Assembly (NCBI GenBank): GCA_017437925.1
Contig: JAFRWQ010000042.1
Coordinates: forward strand, 1 to 6,527
Origin: Bacillota bacterium
GTDB lineage: Bacteria > Bacillota_A > Clostridia > Peptostreptococcales > Anaerovoracaceae
Direction of reading: 5' to 3'
Length of the DNA stretch: 6,527 nt
The position numbers and the translations under genes are program-made. Below the pieces are notes generated by a model. The model did not search any database. It had not been told where the DNA came from and was given only the letters and a program-made list of their open reading frames with translations. This document shows positions 1 to 5,503 of the stretch, one piece after another (the stretch's first letter is position 1; every line of letters starts with the position of its first letter).

Positions 1-591
1 AAAGCCTGCCTTGAAGCCGAAAGATCACCCAAGGAGCTTGAGGCTTCGGTCTCCAAGGCCTACGGCGAAGAGGACTTCTACCTCGAGAAAAACAGGGTCT
101 ACAGGGCCGAGAACAACATCTTCGAGGACTACAGCCCCGAAGAAAGGGAGCGCTTCTTCGGCAAGGCTCCGGCCACGGTCTGGGACAACATCAAGGCCTT
201 CGACCTCTGCCCCGAAAAGACCGCCGTCCTCGCGGCCGGAGGCGTCATGAACGATATCGATCTCGCATCCTTCAAAGCCGCAGCCACCGACCAGTGGGAG
301 ATGGAGCTCCACGACAGGATAGTGCCCTCCCTGGTCCAAAGAGCCAGGAGCTGCGTCAGGCGCCACGGCGACGACAGCAGCGATCTTGACCAGCTGCGCT
401 GGGCCAACATCTCCAAGGAGATCGGCCAGCTCTCCAAGGACAGCCTGAGCTACACCAGCCTTCTCACAGCCCTCAGCAAGGCCATAGAAGCCGGCGATTA
501 CGACAGGGCATCCTCACTGCAGGTCCAGGCCCAGAACAGGGTCAACGCCCTCGAAAAGCAGTACAGCGAGTACCTGAGCAATCTGATATAA
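1..591 (+). CDS. C-terminal part of a probable glutamine synthetase (long clostridial type), 5' end outside window
   Basis: The open frame enters at base 1 and runs 196 codons to a TAA at 589–591; the true start is upstream of the window. The ATG at 247 lies inside the frame and is not taken as the start, because coding character (no stop, AGG-rich arginine codons) continues to the left edge. The fragment is soluble and charged. It contains a VWDNI...PEKTAVLAAGGV stretch (about residues 62–84), a WEMELHDRIVPS stretch (about 98–109), and a helical, probably coiled-coil tail ending EKQYSEYLSNLI. From memory this pattern matches the C-terminal extension of the roughly 700-residue glutamine synthetases of Clostridia, which make glutamine from glutamate, ammonia and ATP. 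The catalytic glutamine synthetase motifs would lie upstream, so none can be checked here. It could instead be another protein with a helical C-terminal domain. The reading frame is certain; the function is moderate. Confidence 0.5.
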   Translation, partial: KACLEAERSPKELEASVSKAYGEEDFYLEKNRVYRAENNIFEDYSPEERERFFGKAPATVWDNIKAFDLCPEKTAVLAAGGVMNDIDLASFKAAATDQWEMELHDRIVPSLVQRARSCVRRHGDDSSDLDQLRWANISKEIGQLSKDSLSYTSLLTALSKAIEAGDYDRASSLQVQAQNRVNALEKQYSEYLSNLI

Positions 592-601
592 GTATCAAAG
601 C

Positions 602-651
602 AAAAAACGAAACAGCGGAACCACTGAAGGTTCCGCTGTTTTTACGTTTTT
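602..651. terminator. Bidirectional intrinsic terminator between convergent genes
   Basis: A perfect 12-bp stem AACAGCGGAACC (611–622) pairs with GGTTCCGCTGTT (629–640) around the six-base loop ACTGAA. On the plus strand it is followed by TTT, ACG and then five T. On the minus strand the T-rich tract is the complement of the A run at 602–607. The outer A-run/CG (603–609) can also pair with CG/T-run (645–651) across a three-base bulge. It sits about 20 bases after the plus-strand stop at 591 and about 48 bases after the minus-strand stop at 699, so it can serve both converging transcripts. Confidence 0.88.
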
Positions 652-659
652 GTTCGCTC

Positions 660-678
660 CGCAGATCTGAGGTCTGCG
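660..678. repeat. Short inverted repeat beside the terminator
   Basis: CGCAGATC (660–667) can pair with GGTCTGCG (671–678), with one G–T wobble and a TGA loop. No T tract follows on either strand, so this is not a second intrinsic terminator. It could stabilise the 3' end of the minus-strand transcript as it leaves trmN6, or it may be chance. Confidence 0.3.
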
Positions 679-698
679 CCCCGAGGGACCGCGGCCGG

Positions 699-1418
699 CT
701 ACCTGGAGTATATGCGCTTAAGTTCTTCGGTAAAGCTTCCGTCGGGCTCCCTTATGACCACCTCGGCCATGACCTGAAGGCCCTTGCCCGCTCCCTTGAT
801 GCACTCTATGAGTATTATGTTGGAGGGTTCGCCTTTTTTGGGGGCCACCGGCACCAGCTTCTTGGGCTCAAGCCCCGCCGCCCTGGCGTTCTCGGTAATG
901 TCGGGAAGCCTGGAAGGCCTGTGGACCATGCACAGCCTGCCCCCGCACCTTAAGAGCCTCGCGGCCTCGTTCATGAAGTCCTGAAGGCAGGCGCTGCTCT
1001 CGTGGCGGGCCAGGCTCTGGGGGCTCTCGCAGCTTATGAAGCCCCTGCCCTTTTCGATGTAAGGCGGGTTGGTCACCACCAGGTCCATGGACCCGCAGCG
1101 CAGCCTGCCTTTGAGGTCCAGGATATCGCAGTTCAAAAATTCGACCCTGTCATCAAGCCCGTTGAGCTTCGCGCTCTCGACGGACAGTTCGTAGGGGCCT
1201 TTCTGAAGCTCCACTCCCGTGATATGGGCCGGATGGTATTTGGCGCTGATGATGAGGCTCACGGCCCCGTTGCCGCTGCCCAGCTCGCAGACGTTGTCGT
1301 CTTCTCTGGCGCGGCAGAAATCCGCCAGCAGCACGGCGTCGACGCCGTAGCAGAACTGGCAGGGGTCCTGGAGCAGTTTGAGGCCTCCGAAACCTATCTC
1401 ATCAACTCTGGGGCTCAT
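699..1418 (-). CDS. trmN6: tRNA1(Val) (adenine-37-N6)-methyltransferase, TrmN6/YabB family
   Basis: A 239-residue class I SAM-dependent methyltransferase, the usual family length. The SAM-binding motif I is ELGSGNG (residues 45–51), and the acidic residue of the next strand is in GVELQ (68–72). NPPY at 117–120 is the catalytic motif of N6-adenine methyltransferases that act on exocyclic amino groups. The N-terminal LLQDPCQFCYGVDAVLLADF segment (15–34) is typical of the YabB/TrmN6 (YfiC) group, which modifies adenine next to the anticodon of tRNA-Val in E. coli; the exact substrate here is inferred. The ATG start overlaps the end of ricT by 17 bases, so the two are probably translationally coupled. 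It is the last gene of the tmk unit and is followed by a terminator. In Bacillus yabB also lies just beyond yaaT, but with yabA between them, which is missing here. Confidence 0.88.
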   Translation of the reverse strand: MSPRVDEIGFGGLKLLQDPCQFCYGVDAVLLADFCRAREDDNVCELGSGNGAVSLIISAKYHPAHITGVELQKGPYELSVESAKLNGLDDRVEFLNCDILDLKGRLRCGSMDLVVTNPPYIEKGRGFISCESPQSLARHESSACLQDFMNEAARLLRCGGRLCMVHRPSRLPDITENARAAGLEPKKLVPVAPKKGEPSNIILIECIKGAGKGLQVMAEVVIREPDGSFTEELKRIYSR

Positions 1419-2400
1419 CTTCGCTTTCCGACAGCCTTTCCTCGAGCTCTTCCTCGCTCATGAAGGCTATCTCTTCATCGGCGAGGCCCGGGCCGGGCTT
1501 ATTTCCCCTGCCCTTCTTTTTTCCCGATCTGTTCCTGGGTTCTTCCTTTTTTTCGCCCTTGTGCTTCTCGCTCCTGCTTATCTCTTCCTTGGAATAGACG
1601 TAGTACTCGGTGGAGAGCTTTTCGGGCTTATCGCCGTCCTTCTCCTCGAGGATGAGGCGGGTCTTTACCTTGTTGTTAAGTATGTTGATGTCGCATACCA
1701 GGGCCCTGCCGTCGCGGGTGGTGACTCTCTCGCCCACCTCGGGCATGCCCCTTCTGGACTCTATGTAATTGTCGTTCTCAAACTGCAGACAGCACATGAG
1801 CCTGCCGCAGATGCCCGAGATCTTGATGGGGTTGAGGGAAAGGTTCTGGACCTTGGCCATCTTGATGGACACCGGCCCGAACTCGGGGAGCCAGCTGTGG
1901 CAGCAGAGGTCCCTTCCGCAGCAGCCTATGCCGCCCATCATCTTGGTCTCGTCTCTCACACCTATCTGCCTGAGCTCTATGCGCATGCGGAACACTCCCG
2001 CCAGGTCCTTTACCAGCTCGCGGAAGTCAACCCTGCCCTCGGCGGTGAAATAGTATATGATCTTGCTGTTGTCGAAGGTGTATTCGACATCGACCAGCTT
2101 CATGTCGAGGCCTCTCGCCGCGATCTTCTCCTCGCAGATGGCGAGAGCCCTGTCCCTCTTGGCCTCGTTCTCCCTGTAGCGCCTGTCGTCGTCGGGAGTC
2201 GCTATCCTGATGATGGGTTTTAAGGGAGCGACTATGCCGCTCTCGTCGACCTCGAGCATATCGCAGGAGATGGTTCCGTACTCCACGCCCCTTACGGTCT
2301 CGACTATAACGTTATCGCCGGCGGCAAGCTCAAGGTCACCGGGATCGAAGTAGTAGACTCTTCCCGCCGACTTGAAGCGCACGCACGCAACTTTTACCAT
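1402..2400 (-). CDS. ricT: PSP1-domain iron-sulfur protein RicT (YaaT), regulatory iron-sulfur-containing complex subunit
   Basis: 332 residues; B. subtilis YaaT is about 275. The N-terminal part (1–65) is a small beta-rich region beginning VKVACVRFKSAGRVYYFDP. The PSP1 core follows, with GGIGCCGRDLCCHSWLPEFG (156–175) and ICGRLMCCLQFE (197–208). The cysteines C160, C161, C166, C167, C198, C203 and C204 are all present and match the known cluster-ligand region of RicT. In B. subtilis RicT joins RicA (YmcA) and RicF (YlbF) in a complex with 4Fe-4S clusters that promotes RNase Y-dependent mRNA maturation and affects sporulation, competence and biofilm formation. Those partners are not in this window. 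The extra length is a C-terminal tail: a Lys/Arg-rich stretch (about 278–305), then an acidic stretch (about 308–330), probably disordered. The ATG start has a strong AGGAGG site 5 bases upstream. The gene starts 10 bases after holB and overlaps trmN6. Confidence 0.93.
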   Translation of the reverse strand: MVKVACVRFKSAGRVYYFDPGDLELAAGDNVIVETVRGVEYGTISCDMLEVDESGIVAPLKPIIRIATPDDDRRYRENEAKRDRALAICEEKIAARGLDMKLVDVEYTFDNSKIIYYFTAEGRVDFRELVKDLAGVFRMRIELRQIGVRDETKMMGGIGCCGRDLCCHSWLPEFGPVSIKMAKVQNLSLNPIKISGICGRLMCCLQFENDNYIESRRGMPEVGERVTTRDGRALVCDINILNNKVKTRLILEEKDGDKPEKLSTEYYVYSKEEISRSEKHKGEKKEEPRNRSGKKKGRGNKPGPGLADEEIAFMSEEELEERLSESEDEPQS

Positions 2401-2404
2401 ATAT

Positions 2405-2413
2405 ACCTCCTCA
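2405..2413 (-). promoter_or_regulatory. Shine-Dalgarno site of ricT overlapping the holB stop codon
   Basis: On the minus strand TGAGGAGGT contains both the holB stop TGA (2411–2413) and a near-perfect AGGAGG ribosome binding site, five bases before the ricT ATG (2398–2400). A ribosome ending holB therefore stops on the ricT initiation site, which suggests coupled translation of the two genes. Confidence 0.8.
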
Positions 2414-3232
2414 TACCCTGAGGCACAGCTGCTTCAGGGTGTAGCCCACGCTGTGGGCCTGCCTCAGACAGATTCTGGCGTCCGCAAGGGCCCGCCGGGC
2501 CGTCTTTATCTTCTCTTTATCGGGGCTTTCGGTGCCCGAGAGCCTGACGGCCTCCCTCAGCAGCAGCTCCTCCAGTATGTCTATGAATTCAAGGCCCATG
2601 GCCCTGCCGTCTTCCTTTGAATCGACGATCTCTTTAATAGCGTTCTTCTTCCTGTAGAAGGGGGCGCCTTCGAAGATCAGGCGTATCATTTCCCTCGCCA
2701 TGGCGGTGAGGCGGGGATCGTCCTTCCTTTCGCCCTCCTCAAGCCAGTAGCAGCTGCAGCGGGACACCACCGTTGAAAGAAGGGCGTCGCTGCTCTCGGC
2801 CAGCAGTATGAAGACCACTCCGGCGGGAGGCTCCTCCAGAAGCTTCAAAAGCTTGTTCTGAGCCTGGGTATTCATGAGCTGGGCATCTTCTATCACCACC
2901 GCGTATCGGGGGCCGTAGGGGGCGAATTTGAGCCTCTCCTGCAGTTCCTCGACCTGGGCGACCGAGATGACCGCCCGGTCTTTGGGCTTGGCGACCGTTG
3001 TAAGGTCTTCGTGGTTCCCGTCCTCAAACTTTCTGCACGAAATGCAGGCTCCGCAGGCGTCGCCCATACCCTCTTCGCAGAGCAGAGCCTTGGCGAAGGC
3101 GAGCCCCAGCTCCCTTCTCTCTTCGGGGCCCGAGCCAGCGAAGAGGAAGGCGTGGACCAGCCTTTTCGTCTCAAGCAGAGCCGAAAGCTGCAGGCCTATG
3201 CTGCGGTTGTGCTCAAGCTCTCTCAGCGGCAT
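2411..3232 (-). CDS. holB: DNA polymerase III delta' subunit (clamp loader)
   Basis: 273 residues from the ATG at 3230–3232. The delta' subunit is part of the clamp-loader complex that places the sliding clamp on primed DNA. It shows the AAA+ clamp-loader layout: HAFLFAGSGPEERRE (about 27–41) where the P-loop would be, but without the GKT of an ATP-binding site, as in known delta' proteins; a zinc module with C52, C60, C63 and C66; NKLLKLLEEPP (about 126–136); and the SRC arginine-finger motif at 157–159. The C-terminal third is the helical collar domain. An in-frame TTG at 3241 would add three residues. I prefer the ATG, because the nearest GAGG is 12 bases from it but only 3 from the TTG; neither spacing is ideal. 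The gene overlaps the end of tmk by 20 bases. The YaaQ and YaaR genes usually found between tmk and holB in Bacillus are absent. Confidence 0.9.
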   Translation of the reverse strand: MPLRELEHNRSIGLQLSALLETKRLVHAFLFAGSGPEERRELGLAFAKALLCEEGMGDACGACISCRKFEDGNHEDLTTVAKPKDRAVISVAQVEELQERLKFAPYGPRYAVVIEDAQLMNTQAQNKLLKLLEEPPAGVVFILLAESSDALLSTVVSRCSCYWLEEGERKDDPRLTAMAREMIRLIFEGAPFYRKKNAIKEIVDSKEDGRAMGLEFIDILEELLLREAVRLSGTESPDKEKIKTARRALADARICLRQAHSVGYTLKQLCLRV

Positions 3233-3842
3233 ACTTTTCAAAGGCCTCTATTATCTCTTCGGAGATCTCTCCGACGCTTTTGGCCGCGTCGATGACGACG
3301 AATCTTTTGCTGTATATCCTGCTCAGTTCAAGGTAGCCCTCGTAGACCCTCCTGTGAAAGCTCAGGGCTTCGCTCTCGAGCCTGTCGGGGGTCCCTTCCT
3401 TAAGCACCCTCATTTTCCCCAGGGCGGGATCCAGGTCCATGAGGAAGGTGAGGTCGGGCTGCAGGTCTCTCACGGCGAACTCGTTGATGGCCCTTACCCC
3501 GTCGCCCAATCCCCTGCCGTAGCCCTGGTAGGCTATGGAGGAATCCATGAAGCGGTCGCTCAAGACTATCCTTCCCTCTTCGAGGGCGGGCCTTATGACC
3601 TCTTCGACCAGCTGGGCTCTGGAAGCGGCGTACAGCAGGGCTTCCGCCGCCGGCGCCATCTCGCGGTTCTTATTGTCGAGTATTATTTCTCTTATCTTCT
3701 CCGAGATGGGGGTGCCTCCCGGCTCCCTCACCGCTGTTATCTCATAGCCCTTCGACCTGAGATAAGCGGACAGAAGACCTATCTGGGTGGTCTTACCGCT
3801 GCCGTCGGGTCCTTCAAAGCTTATAAAAAAACCTTTTTTCAA
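3213..3842 (-). CDS. tmk: Thymidylate kinase (dTMP kinase)
   Basis: 209 residues, the normal length for this family. It phosphorylates dTMP to dTDP with ATP, a required step in dTTP supply in the cytoplasm. The P-loop is GPDGSGKT (11–18). The REPGGT motif (39–44) contacts the thymidine nucleotide, and the DRF motif (96–98) followed by SSIAYQGYGRG (101–111) is the family signature. The lid region is about 141–166. The start is TTG at 3840–3842. It overlaps the stop of the upstream gene as TTGA and has a GGAGG site six bases upstream (3849–3853). There is no ATG at this end, and the protein beginning KKGFFISFEG fits the family's usual N-terminus, so the TTG is well supported. It is the second gene of its unit and overlaps holB at its 3' end. 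Confidence 0.96.
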   Translation of the reverse strand: MKKGFFISFEGPDGSGKTTQIGLLSAYLRSKGYEITAVREPGGTPISEKIREIILDNKNREMAPAAEALLYAASRAQLVEEVIRPALEEGRIVLSDRFMDSSIAYQGYGRGLGDGVRAINEFAVRDLQPDLTFLMDLDPALGKMRVLKEGTPDRLESEALSFHRRVYEGYLELSRIYSKRFVVIDAAKSVGEISEEIIEAFEKYAAERA

Positions 3843-4078
3843 CGCTTTCCTCCGCGCATGCTGCTGTATTGGGCTTCAAAGCGGCGCCTGCGCTCTTCTT
3901 CGCGCTTCTGCTCCTTGAGCCTGGCCTCTCTCAGCAGCTCCTTTTCCATGGCCTTGTTCTTAAGGGCCCTGTTGTAGCGTCCCAGGTCCGCCAGACCCTT
4001 TACGCATATGACCAGCACCGGAAGGCAGAGCAGAGCCAGCATTATGAGTTTTCCGTTTTCCAATATGACATCGAGCAT
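3839..4078 (-). CDS. Small single-pass membrane protein of unknown function, first gene of the tmk operon
   Basis: 79 residues that I do not recognise. A hydrophobic segment, about residues 11–26 (LIMLALLCLPVLVICV), is followed by K27, R34, R37, K40 and K42, then a highly charged Glu/Lys/Arg helix to about residue 70, possibly coiled coil. The tail contains RGGKR. By the positive-inside rule the long C-terminal part would be cytoplasmic, with the short N-terminus outside. It is likely real: it is the first gene after a good promoter, it ends in a TTGA overlap with tmk, and its last codons carry the tmk ribosome binding site. Its own start is less sure. GGGGAGGG (4093–4100) lies 14 bases before the ATG but 8 bases before an in-frame CTG two codons upstream (4082–4084). 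A scaffold or membrane-anchor role is possible but would be a guess. Confidence 0.75.
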   Translation of the reverse strand: MLDVILENGKLIMLALLCLPVLVICVKGLADLGRYNRALKNKAMEKELLREARLKEQKREEERRRRFEAQYSSMRGGKR

Positions 4079-4126
4079 AAGCAGGTCTATAGCCCTCCCC
4101 TTCGGGACATGATTACAGTTATAGTC

Positions 4127-4154
4127 ATTATATCACACAGAAAGCCGCCCGCAA
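4127..4154 (-). promoter_or_regulatory. Promoter of the tmk–holB–ricT–trmN6 unit (extended -10)
   Basis: On the minus strand a perfect TATAAT (4127–4132) is preceded by TGA, giving the extended -10 form TGnTATAAT. A weak -35, TTGCGG (4149–4154), lies 16 bases upstream and matches three of six consensus bases; an extended -10 commonly compensates for this. Transcription would start around 4120, leaving a leader of about 40 bases before the 79-residue gene. The promoter begins right where the upstream terminator ends. Confidence 0.8.
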
Positions 4155-4156
4155 AG

Positions 4157-4189
4157 AAAAAACTGCCGCCCGCTCCGCGCGGACGGCAG
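4157..4189 (-). terminator. Intrinsic terminator of the serC–serA–DUF1015 unit
   Basis: Read on the minus strand, CTGCCGTCCGC pairs with GCGGGCGGCAG over 11 bp (one T–G wobble) around the loop GCGGA. Six T follow directly (complement of A 4157–4162). It begins 17 bases after the DUF1015 stop codon. The stem is very GC-rich and the T tract is immediate, so termination should be efficient. Confidence 0.92.
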
Positions 4190-4206
4190 CAGTGTCTCAG
4201 ATCTTT

Positions 4207-5487
4207 TTATCTGATCTTTCTGGCTTCGGTATAGTAGCGCTTGTCGGCTGCATGGCCCATGGAGAAGGTCTTGCGGGGGACCACTCCGTCGGTCATGACG
4301 GTCTTGAAGAGCATGTCCTTGCCCATGGCGGGGAGCTTGAAGCCGATGTTGCCGGGCTTGGAGCCCAGCTCGTCGGTGACGTCGTCGCCGTGGATGTAGT
4401 CGATCTCGCAGGGGTTCTCCTTGATGTACTTGTCAAGGAAGTTCTGCAGAGTGCCTACCTCAAGCTGGAACCTGGGGTTGGGAACGGTGATGAAGCCCTG
4501 ATGTCCCTCGTAGGTGTAGGCGATGACGTGGCCCTCGCCCTTTCCTTCGTAGGCGCCGGGATACTCGGCCTTGAAGGCGTTAAGCAGCTTCTCGGCGTCG
4601 ACTCCGAAGAGCACCCTGTGGATGGGCTCGAACTGGAGGGCGTCGTCGTGGTTATTGACCAGCTCTACCAGGGCGAAGCGGGAAGGCAGGTTCGCCCACT
4701 CGCTCTCGGGGGTGACGGCCTTCTGGTCCTCGTAGCAGCGCTTGGCGGTAGCCAGGGAGTGGTTTCCGTCGCCTACGGCGAAGAGCAGAGGAGAGGCGTC
4801 TCCCATGCCGTATTTCTTTTCCATGCTCTCGGGGCTGGCAAGGACGGTCAGGGCGTCGGCCACTGCGTCGATCTGCTTCTCGGTGAGCAGGAAGCCCTTG
4901 ATGTTTCCGCCTCCCTGCATCAGGTCGAAGTCATAGACCTTTTCCATGCAGCAGGCAGCCGCGGTGAGAGGCTCGATGACGGTCCTGTCGGGGTCGTCTA
5001 TGAGCACCATCACGTGGGGCAGCTCGATGGGAGCGTTCTTGCGGACTCTGACTCTGGGCGGGATCCTCTCGAGGATGGTCCCTTCGGTGGCTCTGATGAG
5101 AGCGCCGGAGCCGGGGGTGAAGTCGTACTGGTCGAGGTCTATCATGCCCACCAGGCCATGGCGGATGGACCCGTCGGTCTGGGTGCGCTCGATGTAGATC
5201 AGGCTCTCGGGGAAGGTCTTGAAGATGCCCTTCTCCATGTACTCGTTCATGTGCTCGTTGATCTTGGCGATCTCGTCCTCAACGTCGGGGTTGTTGAGCT
5301 TGGCCTCGGGGAGTATGAGTCTGAGGGTGGAAGGGGCATCCCCTACCAGCTCCTCGACCTGCTGCCAGTACTCCGGCTGGGAGGTGAATTGGTCGCAGGC
5401 GACTACGGACCACTTGGTCATATCGGCGTCCTTGGGAAGGAGTATGTCTGCAGGGTAAAAGCCCAGCTTTTCAAACTTCTTGTTCAT
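4207..5487 (-). CDS. DUF1015 family protein, third gene of the serine biosynthesis operon
   Basis: 426 residues, soluble, no signal peptide or membrane segment; I assign it to the DUF1015 family from its motifs. These are RATEGTILERIPPR (132–145), LPHVMVLIDDP (156–166), VGDGNHSLATAK (238–249), EPIHRVL (287–293), IDYIHGDD (362–369) and the C-terminal FSMGHAADKRYYTEARKI (408–425). The family has no settled function. The DGNHS element sits where more distant family members carry DGHHRY, which resembles the DGxHR motif of ParB/sulfiredoxin-fold proteins. The gene lies 16 bases after serA with a good AGAGGAG site (5494–5500) ahead of its ATG, and is followed at once by a terminator, so it is the last gene of the ser operon. 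This placement implies a role tied to serine or phosphoserine metabolism, but that is inference. Confidence 0.9.
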   Translation of the reverse strand: MNKKFEKLGFYPADILLPKDADMTKWSVVACDQFTSQPEYWQQVEELVGDAPSTLRLILPEAKLNNPDVEDEIAKINEHMNEYMEKGIFKTFPESLIYIERTQTDGSIRHGLVGMIDLDQYDFTPGSGALIRATEGTILERIPPRVRVRKNAPIELPHVMVLIDDPDRTVIEPLTAAACCMEKVYDFDLMQGGGNIKGFLLTEKQIDAVADALTVLASPESMEKKYGMGDASPLLFAVGDGNHSLATAKRCYEDQKAVTPESEWANLPSRFALVELVNNHDDALQFEPIHRVLFGVDAEKLLNAFKAEYPGAYEGKGEGHVIAYTYEGHQGFITVPNPRFQLEVGTLQNFLDKYIKENPCEIDYIHGDDVTDELGSKPGNIGFKLPAMGKDMLFKTVMTDGVVPRKTFSMGHAADKRYYTEARKIR

Positions 5488-5503
5488 ACTTTTCTCCTCT
5501 GGT

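Noticed and set aside
247..591. ATG at 247 as the start of a separate 114-residue protein
   Set aside because: The frame stays open to the window's left edge with the same codon style and a continuous helical protein. There is no clear ribosome site before 247, so it is an internal methionine.
1378..2223. 281-codon open frame on the plus strand, opposite ricT, hydrophobic at its start
   Set aside because: The apparent membrane-like stretch is the antisense reading of Lys/Glu-rich codons in the RicT tail; ricT on the other strand is clear.
2928..3977. 349-codon open frame on the plus strand, opposite holB and tmk
   Set aside because: It spans parts of three well-supported minus-strand genes and has no motif of its own.
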